A stretch of DNA of 55,864 nt from Pricia antarctica. GTDB lineage: Bacteria; Bacteroidota; Bacteroidia; Flavobacteriales; Flavobacteriaceae. The DNA lies in assembly GCA_011050085.1 (NCBI GenBank), contig DRGL01000013.1, forward strand, positions 1 through 55,864, written 5' to 3'. Position numbers and translations under genes: made by a program. Shown piece after piece: positions 47,593 through 54,980 of the stretch. The notes beneath the pieces were generated by a model. The model did no database searches and had not been told where the DNA came from. It was given only the letters and a program-made list of their open reading frames with translations. How positions within the stretch are numbered: the stretch's first letter is position 1; every line of letters starts with the position of its first letter.

Positions 47593-48054
47593 ATGATAAC
47601 TTACTACGAAGGATTTAAGGTATGGTATTCTAAGAAAGGGTACCCGTGTATCTGGATAAACAGAAAAGAAATATACTTACATGTCTGGGTTTGGGAAAGA
47701 AAAAACGGGAACAAGCCAAAAGGATATGACATACACCATAAAGACCTTGATAAATCAAATTACTTATTAAACAATTTAAAAGTAATGCTCCATTCCGATC
47801 ATTTGAGATTACACGCTGGCTGGATTAGAGAAAATGGAGCTTGGATTAAAAAGCCCTGTAATAAATGCAACAAGGTTTTGTTGTTAAAAGATTTTTATTA
47901 CGTAAAAACGAGAAAGATCGAAACCGCTTTATGCAAAACATGTCACAATAAAGCCGTAACAGAAAGAAACCAAAGACCAGAAAACAGAGAAAAACTAAAG
48001 GCATATAAGAGAAATTACTATAGGGAACACTATGCCACAACTATTAAACGGTGA
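47593..48054 (+). CDS. HNH endonuclease with extra zinc finger, 153 aa
   Basis: HNH core YDIHHKDLDKSNYLLNNLKV followed by LHSDHLRLH; a second part has CNKCNKVLLLKDFY and CKTCHNKA, a recruiter-type zinc finger common in phage HNH proteins, then a basic tail. Directly behind its own promoter. Overlaps the next gene by 23 nt. Confidence 0.7.
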   Translation: MITYYEGFKVWYSKKGYPCIWINRKEIYLHVWVWERKNGNKPKGYDIHHKDLDKSNYLLNNLKVMLHSDHLRLHAGWIRENGAWIKKPCNKCNKVLLLKDFYYVKTRKIETALCKTCHNKAVTERNQRPENREKLKAYKRNYYREHYATTIKR

Positions 48055-48682
48055 AAAAACGATAGTTAGCCTTTGCTCTGGAACCGGCGCATGGGAACGG
48101 CCTTATGTTGAGGCAGGATATAACGTTATCTCTATTACGCTTCCGGATAATGACGTTCTAACCTATAAACCGCCCAAGAATGTCTATGGGATACTTGCAG
48201 CTCCACCTTGCACAATGTTTAGCCTGGCAAGAATGAACGCTAAAACGCCCAGAGATTTACGCGCTGGCATGGAAACCGTGACAGCGTGTTTGAATATAAT
48301 TTGGGAGTGTCAGTATAAATTAGAAAAAGAAACAGCGCACAAAACCACCATTAATTTTTGGGCTGTAGAGAATCCATATAATGGTTTTTTAAAACGCTTT
48401 ATTGGTCGACCCGCTTTTACATTCCAACCTTATGATTTCGGCGACAGATATAAAAAACATACCGCGTTATGGGGACATTTCAATGATCCGATTAAAAAGT
48501 CGGTGGATTTGAATCAAGGTGAATTGGAATTGGCGCGCAGAAACAGTCAAAAATTACCGAAATTTGATTCCATGAAATCAAAAGATATCCACCCGGAATT
48601 TTATGGTAAATTAGATCAGGTAACGCGCCGGTCAATAACCCCGCCAGGCTTCGCCAAAGCATTTTTTGAAAGCAATAGATGA
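48032..48682 (+). CDS. DNA cytosine-5 methyltransferase-like protein, 216 aa
   Basis: Motif I SLCSGTGAWERPYVEAGY, motif IV AAPPCTMFS with catalytic C60, and ENP in place of ENV (113-115). Shorter than full Dcm enzymes and with a small target-recognition part, as in phage versions. Modifies phage DNA against host restriction, or may be a pathway enzyme for base modification. The start lies inside the upstream HNH gene with AGGGAAC before it. Confidence 0.75.
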   Translation: MPQLLNGEKTIVSLCSGTGAWERPYVEAGYNVISITLPDNDVLTYKPPKNVYGILAAPPCTMFSLARMNAKTPRDLRAGMETVTACLNIIWECQYKLEKETAHKTTINFWAVENPYNGFLKRFIGRPAFTFQPYDFGDRYKKHTALWGHFNDPIKKSVDLNQGELELARRNSQKLPKFDSMKSKDIHPEFYGKLDQVTRRSITPPGFAKAFFESNR

Positions 48683-48689
48683 GGCTATT

Positions 48690-48890
48690 ATGAAAAGCAA
48701 CGAAGAACTAATGCTCGAAAACGCGATCGACCGCGCCCGTGATCACCGGGAAAGGTGGTTGAAGTTTATGGCTTTGGCTGATGAACAGCTTGAATTAAGT
48801 AACCGTTATGTGAGAGATATGGGAATTTTGAAGAGAAAGATTAAAGCTGAAGACAAAAAGAAGAAACGGAGGTTTTTGAAATGGCTCTAA
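48690..48890 (+). CDS. Helical basic protein, 66 aa
   Basis: ATG 48690 behind TGAGG. Helical, arginine/lysine-rich toward the end (RKIKAEDKKKKRRF). Overlaps the next gene by 10 nt. Unknown. Confidence 0.5.
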   Translation: MKSNEELMLENAIDRARDHRERWLKFMALADEQLELSNRYVRDMGILKRKIKAEDKKKKRRFLKWL

Positions 48891-49549
48891 ATAAATCTAA
48901 GGGAAATATGTATAGTTTTGTTGATTTCACTTGGAACCCAATTAAGGGTAAATGCGAACAACACGACTGTATTTATTGCTACATGAAACAATTTAAGCTT
49001 AATCCGGTGCGGTTAGATGAAGGGGAATTAAAGGTTAATCTGGGGCTCCACCGTAAAATATTTGTTGGCAGTTCAACGGATATGTGGGCTGAAGATATTC
49101 CTACCCGTTGGATTTCTCTGTCTTTAATGCACGCAGATCAATATCCAAATACATATTATTACCAAAGCAAAAACCCCAAAAGGTTCAGTGAGTTTGATAT
49201 ATTTCCACATAACTTCTTAGGAACAACAATAGAAACTAACCGCATTGATTATGATGGTGATTTTTCAACAGCTCCATTGGTCAATAAACGATTTGCTGCT
49301 ATGCGAAACATAAAGAGACTACGCAAAAAAACCTTTATTACAATTGAGCCAATCATGGATTTTGATGTGATTGATTTTGCAAAAGAACTATTATACTGTC
49401 AACCCGATTTCGTCAACATCGGCGCCGACTCCAAACGCCACAACCTACCGGAGCCGAGTTGGGAGAAAGTTCAGGAGTTGATTGTAGAGTTAAGTAAATT
49501 TACAGAAGTCCGCCAGAAGTCTAATTTAGAACGGTTAAAACATGACTGA
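48881..49549 (+). CDS. DUF5131 (phage Gp37/Gp68-like) protein, 222 aa
   Basis: Begins with [21 protein letters not shown]25, C30 and C33 form a CX4CX2C group that could bind an iron-sulfur cluster as in radical-SAM-like enzymes. Later [25 protein letters not shown] and ETNRID fit the Gp37/Gp68 family. Its reaction is not established; neighbouring methyltransferases suggest DNA or nucleotide modification. Confidence 0.75.
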   Translation: MALNKSKGNMYSFVDFTWNPIKGKCEQHDCIYCYMKQFKLNPVRLDEGELKVNLGLHRKIFVGSSTDMWAEDIPTRWISLSLMHADQYPNTYYYQSKNPKRFSEFDIFPHNFLGTTIETNRIDYDGDFSTAPLVNKRFAAMRNIKRLRKKTFITIEPIMDFDVIDFAKELLYCQPDFVNIGADSKRHNLPEPSWEKVQELIVELSKFTEVRQKSNLERLKHD

Positions 49550-49730
49550 ACCCTTAGAAAAAACTGACCCGGAGTTTGCCTTGAGAGTTAAAAATTACGT
49601 AAACTTTGACCCGAATCTCCATTTTAGACCAAAGCTGAAAACCAAGAGAGAATATCTAAAAAACAAAATCGGCAGGAATGATCCTTGTATTTGCGGATCA
49701 GGGAAGAAATATAAACGATGTTGTCTTTAA
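49542..49730 (+). CDS. SEC-C motif protein, 62 aa
   Basis: Ends with [19 protein letters not shown] (C49, C51, C60, C61), the SEC-C zinc motif found at the end of SecA and many small proteins. Coupled to the DUF5131 gene by an 8-nt overlap. Probably a protein-interaction tag or ribosome/SecB-type binding module; target unknown. Confidence 0.75.
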   Translation: MTEPLEKTDPEFALRVKNYVNFDPNLHFRPKLKTKREYLKNKIGRNDPCICGSGKKYKRCCL

Positions 49731-49784
49731 ATAGCTCCAAACAAAGCCCCTGGGAGCCGATTAACTTAAAAGGAATGGTCTGGC

Positions 49785-50045
49785 ATGGATAAAGCAATAA
49801 AGTCTAAAAAACAAGCCCTGATGGCGTTAAGAATCTCAAAGAACCCACAGAACGATATTGTTGAGATGATTGATAAGAGATTATTAGACAGAGCTATGGA
49901 GCTTCACCGGGAAATCAAGGAGCTTTCCGCAAGGCTGTTAAAACTACAGCAGGAAAAGATTGAACTTTTGGAAGAAAATCGGCTGTTGAGGATTAAGCTT
50001 GATGAATTGGAAAAGGGTGTTTTAAACGATTATCAAGATCATTAA
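49785..50045 (+). CDS. Coiled-coil protein, 86 aa
   Basis: Long leucine/glutamate heptads (LHREIKELSARLLKLQQEKI, then ELLEENRLLRIKLDELEKG). Likely dimeric. AAAAGGA before the start. Function unknown. Confidence 0.6.
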   Translation: MDKAIKSKKQALMALRISKNPQNDIVEMIDKRLLDRAMELHREIKELSARLLKLQQEKIELLEENRLLRIKLDELEKGVLNDYQDH

Positions 50046-50055
50046 AGGCTAATAA

Positions 50056-50694
50056 ATGAATGAAAATAAAATATATTGCGGTGACTGCCGGGAACTTGCC
50101 TCAAAATATATTGAACCTGGGAGCGTGGATTTGATATTCACGGATCCACCATATCCAAAAAAATATCTATATCTTTATGGTTGGCTTGCCGAAGAAGCTG
50201 CCCGGGTCCTAAAGCCGGGTGGTTTTTTATTGGCCTATGTGGGTGTTTATTGGAAAAAACAAGTAATGGCGCGCCTTAACAGCCAGCTCTATTATTTCTG
50301 GGATTTCGTAATTGAAAACGCTGGCAATTCTCCCATAATGTGGCAACGGAAAATCATATCAAGACATAAATCAATTCTGGCATATTGTAAAGACGAAAAC
50401 GGGCTGCCGCGCTGTAATGTTTTGTCCTTTTGGCGCGGTGGTGGTGAAGATAAACGATTTCATAGATGGGGACAGGATGAAAGTTCAGCCCGGTATTACA
50501 TTGACTGTTTTTCAAAGCGTGGCGATTTGGTTGTGGATTATATGTTGGGTGGCGGAACCACTGGAATGATATGTAAGAAACTGAACCGTAAATTTATAGG
50601 TTTTGAGATTGAAAAGGAAACATTTGATATCGCTAAAGATCGGATAGAAAAAGCAAACACATTACTTGAATATGACCAAATTAAGTTACTTTAA
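50056..50694 (+). CDS. DNA N6-adenine or N4-cytosine methyltransferase, 212 aa
   Basis: Motif IV DPPYPKKY (residues 30-37) near the N-terminus and SAM-binding VVDYMLGGGTTGMICKKLNR near 165-185, so the beta-class order. It also has SRHKSILAYCKDENG and IGFEIEKETFDIAKDRI. Modifies phage DNA, probably against restriction. Last gene before the promoter/leader at 50702. Confidence 0.85.
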   Translation: MNENKIYCGDCRELASKYIEPGSVDLIFTDPPYPKKYLYLYGWLAEEAARVLKPGGFLLAYVGVYWKKQVMARLNSQLYYFWDFVIENAGNSPIMWQRKIISRHKSILAYCKDENGLPRCNVLSFWRGGGEDKRFHRWGQDESSARYYIDCFSKRGDLVVDYMLGGGTTGMICKKLNRKFIGFEIEKETFDIAKDRIEKANTLLEYDQIKLL

Positions 50695-50701
50695 TTTTCT
50701 C

Positions 50702-50729
50702 TTGATTTTTACGTGGAAATGTGTAGATT
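50702..50729 (+). promoter_or_regulatory. Putative promoter before the replication block
   Basis: TTGATT (50702-50707), 16-nt spacer, TAGATT (50724-50729), with CTCTTGA around the -35 like the other CTTGA promoters. Leads into the structured leader that follows. Confidence 0.4.
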
Positions 50730-50748
50730 AGTAAGTGGACATTAAATT

Positions 50749-50861
50749 AAATGGAGATTCACAGATGATAATTATAGCCCAAATAAGACTTGGGACCCGG
50801 AAACGGTTCCACAATCCTATTCTCCATTTGATTGTGTCCTGTCTAAGTTTGGGCTTTTTTT
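50749..50861 (+). terminator. Attenuator-like leader ending in an intrinsic terminator
   Basis: Outer stem AGCCCAAA/TTTGGGCT (50776-50783/50848-50855) continues through AGAC/GTCT and GGAC/GTCC and is followed by seven T (50855-50861). Inside are CCG-GAAA-CGG (50797-50806) and ACAATC/GATTGT (50811-50816/50830-50835). AAATGGAGA (50749-50757) can pair perfectly with TCTCCATTT (50821-50829), which would compete with the terminator. A 34-codon ORF (50765-50869) behind GGAG runs through it and could be a leader peptide. Confidence 0.65.
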
Positions 50862-50873
50862 ATAGGTAGGGAG

Positions 50874-51302
50874 ATGCAGTATAAATCAGAGCAAATTTAT
50901 AACAGTTATATTAGTAAAATTGCCTGTGAGTGGTGTGGTTGGCATGAGAGATTAACGGTTATAGAGCCAGAATCGTCACAAAATTGGGGCAAGGATGTTT
51001 GTGCAAATTCACGATGTAGTAAGTTTTTCAAGTGGGTTCGCGATCCCAGTAAAAAAGAGAAACGCCAATCAGTAAAACACATCAAACAAAATATAAAATA
51101 CTGTGAAATTTGTCTCCGGATTAAAGAATTTTTAGGCGTAGCAAATACTTTCACAGAACATCATATATTATCACCAGAAACAAACCCTGAAATAGATAAT
51201 GCGCCATCAAACCGATTAAAACTTTGCACTCAATGTCATCAAATAGTTGAAACAATTCGTAGGATGTGCCAAACGGGAGTGTATAAAAATGGCAAGAAGT
51301 AG
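50874..51302 (+). CDS. HNH-like zinc protein, 142 aa
   Basis: First half has CEWCGWHERL and CANSRCSKFF (zinc pair); second half CEICLRIKEF, TEHHIL and LKLCTQCHQIVE, an HNH-like core. Such two-part proteins accompany phage replication genes. AGGGAG before the ATG. Its end overlaps the next gene by 14 nt. Confidence 0.6.
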   Translation: MQYKSEQIYNSYISKIACEWCGWHERLTVIEPESSQNWGKDVCANSRCSKFFKWVRDPSKKEKRQSVKHIKQNIKYCEICLRIKEFLGVANTFTEHHILSPETNPEIDNAPSNRLKLCTQCHQIVETIRRMCQTGVYKNGKK

Positions 51303-52008
51303 GCTAATTCGACCTGAATTTTGGAATGACGAAAAGCTCGCTACACTTTCGCGAGACTCTCGCTTAACTTTCGTGGGCATGTGGACGGCCTCAGATGATT
51401 ACGGAACGGTTAAGGGGCACTTGACATGGCTAAAAAATCAGATATTTCCATACGAAAATATAAACAAAGACACTTTCGAAAAATGGATTATGGAACTTGA
51501 AAACATTGGGGCAATTATTTCATTCTCGTATCATCAAGAAAAATACTACTTTATAAGAAATTTTCCCAAGCATCAAAAAATAGATCACCCATCAAAACAG
51601 AGAAATCCCGAGCCGCCCGATAATATTTTAGAAAATGTAGCTCCACAATCGCTACACAATCTCGATGAAACAGAAACAGAAACAGAAACAGAAACTATAG
51701 AGAAAAAGCGACTGATTTCAAAAATCATAGAAAAGGATTCTGACGAGATTTACGAGTTTTATAAAAAGTTTGTGAAGCCAGGGCCTAAAAGAGATTCAAT
51801 TATAAACATAAAAAAGTTACTTCGCAACGGCAAAAACAAACCTGAGTTAATGGGTTATATTATAAACTATGCTGAATATCTAAAAAGAAACGCTAAAACA
51901 GACAAGATATATTGGATACAGCCCAATAATTTTTTTGGAGAAAAAGAGCGCTACCAAGAATTTTTAACTCCGCCAAAATTAAAGCCTGAAGAAGTGGAAT
52001 TAACCTAA
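51289..52008 (+). CDS. Putative replication initiation/replisome organiser protein, 239 aa
   Basis: ATG 51289 behind ACGGGAG. N-terminal winged-helix part (RLIRPEFWNDEKLATLSRDS, RLTFVGMWTASDDYGTVKG, FIRNFPKHQKIDHPSKQRNP) matches phage replisome organisers that bind the origin and load helicase. A short ETETETETE linker, coded by hexanucleotide repeats, leads to a helical C-terminal part (EFYKKFVKPGPKRDS, ELMGYIINYAEYL). The primase-helicase gene follows with TAATG overlap. Confidence 0.7.
   Translation: MARSRLIRPEFWNDEKLATLSRDSRLTFVGMWTASDDYGTVKGHLTWLKNQIFPYENINKDTFEKWIMELENIGAIISFSYHQEKYYFIRNFPKHQKIDHPSKQRNPEPPDNILENVAPQSLHNLDETETETETETIEKKRLISKIIEKDSDEIYEFYKKFVKPGPKRDSIINIKKLLRNGKNKPELMGYIINYAEYLKRNAKTDKIYWIQPNNFFGEKERYQEFLTPPKLKPEEVELT
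51667..51696 (+). repeat. GAAACA hexanucleotide tandem repeat
   Basis: Four perfect GAAACA units and one GAAACT encode an ETETETETE linker between two domains of the replication protein. Copy number could change by slippage in steps of two residues without breaking the frame. Confidence 0.8.
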
Positions 52009-53714
52009 TGGACTTCCCTGAATACAAATATGTAGACCATGCGTTAGGTCATGTCAATAAAAGGAACAATGTAGTTGACCAGCTACCCGATTGCACTGGA
52101 AAAACAGATTGTTATCGATCAGTTTTTAGATTTACAAAAGAATATCTAAACTACTGCGAAAAAAACAAATCTGTTGGCGGTTACTCCGGGCCTTGTTTTT
52201 GTGATTGGATGCCAATCGACATTGATGACGAAAATTTAGATATCGCATACAAAAAAACAAAGGACGTAATAGGTATTTTAGAGATTGATTATGATATTAG
52301 TGTAGAACATTTATTTTTTTCGGGAGCAAAGGGTTTTCATGTTTTACTGCCGTCTCGAATGTTTGGTTTAATCCCATCGGAAAAGTTGCCTGGAGTTATG
52401 AAAAACATGGCAGCAGAGATGTTTGGAGAATTGCACGATGGGGCTATTTATGATATTAATCGACTTCTTAGATTGAATAATACAATAAACTCAAAATCGG
52501 GAAAGCACAAAATATCAATTTCGATTCAGGAATTTAATGAAGGTATCAATAAAATACTAGAGTTGGCAACCAAACCACAGCCTGTTAAGTCTCCAAGTTT
52601 ATACGATTGCGTCACAAACGACCAACTCAATGAGCTATATAAAAAATGGATGAGCAATGAAAGCAAACCGAAATCTAAAACAACTACCGATTGGCAAAAG
52701 ATTAGAGACGGGGTTGGAGAGGGCGAACGTAATAAGTATGCTTGCTCTTTGGCTGGTATTTGTAAGACCGGAAATTTCAATAAAGACACAACATTCAACG
52801 TTTTGTCCGGGTGGAACAATGGCAACGATCCGCCATTAGAAGACAGTGAACTAATCAGTATCATCGATAATTTATACAAAAAAGAAGATAAAAACGATCT
52901 GGAAAACAAAGTATTTCCTATTTGGTCAATTTATGATGAATACCAAGAGTTTGTGAGATCCGGGAAAAAAGTAAATATCGGCGTTCCAAAAATGGATGAG
53001 CGTATCCGGGGAATACGGCCCGGACAGGTCCTAACAATTATGGGCTACACAGGCAATTTTAAAAGCGCTTTACTGCAATGGATTCTTAGGCATTACACCC
53101 AGTATTCAGAGGAGCCGGTTTTAATGTTTGAATTAGAAATGACCCGGTTGGATCTGTTTGAACGTGCAGTGCAGATGGAATCCGAGTTGTCCGGACCACA
53201 AGTTGAGGAAAGTTTTAAACAAGGAGACTTTAAAGATTTGGTTGATGGTGTTAAATTGCGATTACCTAATTATTACGTGGTTGATATCCCGTATTTGTCA
53301 TTTACTGACATGGAACGTTTTACGCTCTACGCCGAACAGCAGATTTACAATAAGAAAACAGGGTTAATAGGCATTGATTTTATACAATTAATGGATGGCG
53401 GAGGCCGGACCAACGTGGAACGGGTTGATAAAATTGCAAAGGAAATGAAATCTTTCGCTAAAAGATTGAACGTGCCATTGATTATGATTTCCCAAGTTAC
53501 GGGAGTTGAAAACAATACCACAGCCATTTCACTGGACCATTCCCGGGATTCAAAAACCATTGCCCAAATGAGTGATTATGTCATAGGAATTTGGATCGAT
53601 GAAAAAGACCAGCAAGTACTGAGGTTGTTAAAAAATCGCAAAGGCGGACTCGGAACTACCACACAGACAATCGACCGCAACAGCTTGAGGTTTGGCAATG
53701 ACCCACCATTTTAA
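52008..53714 (+). CDS. AEP-type primase fused to DnaB-like helicase, 568 aa
   Basis: Primase part: MPIDIDDEN (acidic pair D71, D73), SGAKGFHV (105-112) and INRLLRLNNTINSKSGKHKI (150-169), the three motifs of archaeo-eukaryotic type primase/PrimPol proteins. Helicase part from about residue 325: Walker A GYTGNFKSA (about 346-354, with an unusual F before K), Walker B IGIDFIQLMDG (about 453-463) and the DnaB-like DYVIGIWIDEKD and KNRKGGLGTT. A self-contained priming helicase for phage replication. Confidence 0.85.
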   Translation: MDFPEYKYVDHALGHVNKRNNVVDQLPDCTGKTDCYRSVFRFTKEYLNYCEKNKSVGGYSGPCFCDWMPIDIDDENLDIAYKKTKDVIGILEIDYDISVEHLFFSGAKGFHVLLPSRMFGLIPSEKLPGVMKNMAAEMFGELHDGAIYDINRLLRLNNTINSKSGKHKISISIQEFNEGINKILELATKPQPVKSPSLYDCVTNDQLNELYKKWMSNESKPKSKTTTDWQKIRDGVGEGERNKYACSLAGICKTGNFNKDTTFNVLSGWNNGNDPPLEDSELISIIDNLYKKEDKNDLENKVFPIWSIYDEYQEFVRSGKKVNIGVPKMDERIRGIRPGQVLTIMGYTGNFKSALLQWILRHYTQYSEEPVLMFELEMTRLDLFERAVQMESELSGPQVEESFKQGDFKDLVDGVKLRLPNYYVVDIPYLSFTDMERFTLYAEQQIYNKKTGLIGIDFIQLMDGGGRTNVERVDKIAKEMKSFAKRLNVPLIMISQVTGVENNTTAISLDHSRDSKTIAQMSDYVIGIWIDEKDQQVLRLLKNRKGGLGTTTQTIDRNSLRFGNDPPF

Positions 53715-53734
53715 TTATTTTACAATAAGCCGAA

Positions 53735-53771
53735 CGGGTGTTATTTAGACATAGCGAAATAGCTTCACCCG
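53735..53771 (+). other. Intergenic hairpin after the primase-helicase gene
   Basis: CGGGTG/CACCCG (53735-53740/53766-53771) with a 25-nt loop that holds a small AGC/GCT stem. The next gene's GGAGGG follows a few bases later. No U tract, so more likely mRNA processing or stability than termination. Confidence 0.4.
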
Positions 53772-53788
53772 CTTAATTTGGAGGGAAG

Positions 53789-54025
53789 ATGAAAAACGAA
53801 ACAGGACAAACGGAATTTAACAACGAACACGACGCACAAAACAAAGCTGATTACTTAAACAAAGAAGGAAAACCACTTCAATTTTGTCCATTAATTAAAA
53901 ACACCTGTCGTAAAGATTGTGTGTGTTTTGTTGAAGCGCGGATTGGAAGTAGGGTTGATGGAGACGGTTATATATTTAAAGTTCGCGGGTTTTGTTGTCA
54001 CAATGAGATGTTTAATAGTGAATAA
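53789..54025 (+). CDS. Cys-rich small protein, 78 aa
   Basis: FCPLIKNTCRKDCVCFVEAR and a later GFCCHNEMF give six cysteines. Phage proteins with CPLI..xCxxxCAxw patterns are known but uncharacterised; metal binding probable. Resembles the Cys-rich peptide at 550-696 in its first pair. Confidence 0.6.
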   Translation: MKNETGQTEFNNEHDAQNKADYLNKEGKPLQFCPLIKNTCRKDCVCFVEARIGSRVDGDGYIFKVRGFCCHNEMFNSE

Positions 54026-54039
54026 ATTGGAGGACAAAG

Positions 54040-54234
54040 ATGGGAGCAATAAAAGAACCTTATGAAAAATATTTAACGGTCAGCGCATTAATTTATTCTA
54101 TGTGTCTCGAAACGTTTAAGTCAATAGGTAGCCCTGGAATAAGCTCTGAAATGGCAGAAAAGATAGTATTGGAAGCCGTGACAATGATAGCCAAACAATT
54201 TGCATCTTGTGAAATTGATTGGAGTAAATTATGA
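54040..54234 (+). CDS. Unknown helical protein, 64 aa
   Basis: TGGAGG before the ATG. Two helices (YLTVSALIYSMCLETFKSIG, SEMAEKIVLEAVTMIAKQF). ATGA overlap with the next gene. Unknown. Confidence 0.55.
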   Translation: MGAIKEPYEKYLTVSALIYSMCLETFKSIGSPGISSEMAEKIVLEAVTMIAKQFASCEIDWSKL

Positions 54235-54581
54235 AATTCAAACCATTTTACCTATTCCTAATCGCCGTTCTGGTTTTAATTGCGGTGGTTGTGATCTGCG
54301 GGAAGCCTGTAATTGTGCCGAATGTTGCGGTGATTGATGATAGTGATACGCTTGTAATTTACGAGCCAGTTGAAACCGTTGCACTGCCGTTTGAGTTTGA
54401 TTTTACTAAAGCACTTGAATATAAAGCCGCCACATTGGTTGACACGTTCCCACCGATTAGTTTTTTTCTTATAGAACCGGAGCCGTATTTTGAACAGGCG
54501 ATTCTCGACACAAACAACGTTTTAACAATCTATGACTCCAGGATAACGGTGGTCTATGATACATCTAAAGTAGTCAAATAA
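54231..54581 (+). CDS. Membrane-anchored protein, 116 aa
   Basis: One N-terminal hydrophobic helix (residues about 5-24, FYLFLIAVLVLIAVVVICG) and a beta-rich, acidic outer part (VAVIDDSDTLVIYEPVETVA). Signal anchor or uncleaved signal peptide. Unknown role, possibly envelope-directed. Confidence 0.55.
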   Translation: MKFKPFYLFLIAVLVLIAVVVICGKPVIVPNVAVIDDSDTLVIYEPVETVALPFEFDFTKALEYKAATLVDTFPPISFFLIEPEPYFEQAILDTNNVLTIYDSRITVVYDTSKVVK

Positions 54582-54585
54582 AAAT

Positions 54586-54676
54586 TCCCGGTCGCATGGC
54601 TAATGTTCTTTTAATAACTGAAGAGATGTTTTAAAATTAACAATTAGTTGCAGTAAACAAACCGATCCGGCCGGGA
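54586..54676 (+). other. Intergenic paired region
   Basis: About 120 nt without a gene. TCCCGG (54586-54591) pairs with CCGGGA (54671-54676) over a long A/T-rich loop. Weak evidence for structure; no promoter seen in it. Confidence 0.25.
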
Positions 54677-54699
54677 TTAATTTTAACTTGGAGGTAAGG

Positions 54700-54861
54700 G
54701 TGAAATGTAAAGATTGTAACGTAGACTTGTACCAGCTTGACTGTCAGAAAATACCAGAAGTTCTCTGCTGTCCCAAATGCGGTAAAATGGCTAAAAGTGA
54801 AGAGTCAATACGGGAACTTAGAGCAGCTCTGCTAAAGCAACAATCAGACTTAAATAAATAG
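54700..54861 (+). CDS. Zinc-ribbon microprotein, 53 aa (GTG start)
   Basis: GTG 54700 lies 4 nt after GGAGGTAAG. CKDC (residues 3-6) and CCPKC (23-27) form a compact zinc ribbon, followed by a charged helix (SIRELRAALLKQQ). Unknown target. Confidence 0.6.
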   Translation: MKCKDCNVDLYQLDCQKIPEVLCCPKCGKMAKSEESIRELRAALLKQQSDLNK

Positions 54862-54932
54862 TTATGTTAATTCGTGGCGATGGACTCAGCCAATTAAGAA
54901 AGGCGATGTTGTTTTGGACTTTAATATTTTTC

Positions 54933-54961
54933 TTGACAATGAAATAAAAATTTTGTATAAT
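54933..54961 (+). promoter_or_regulatory. Consensus sigma70 promoter before the endolysin-like gene
   Basis: TTGACA (54933-54938), 17-nt spacer, TATAAT (54956-54961): both hexamers match the consensus exactly. TTCTTGA surrounds the -35 as in the other CTTGA promoters. Drives the gene starting at 54981. Confidence 0.85.
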
Positions 54962-54980
54962 CATTGCGGAGGTAACAACC

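Noticed and set aside
50765-50869. 34-codon ORF as an independent protein gene
   Set aside because: It runs through the terminator hairpin and U tract. If translated, it is more likely a leader peptide, so it is described with the leader instead.
51667-51696. CRISPR-like repeat array
   Set aside because: Units are 6 bp and contiguous without spacers, and they lie inside a coding frame.
54864-54947. 27-codon ORF just upstream of the endolysin-like gene
   Set aside because: No ribosome binding site, and it ends inside the promoter; kept out of the gene list.
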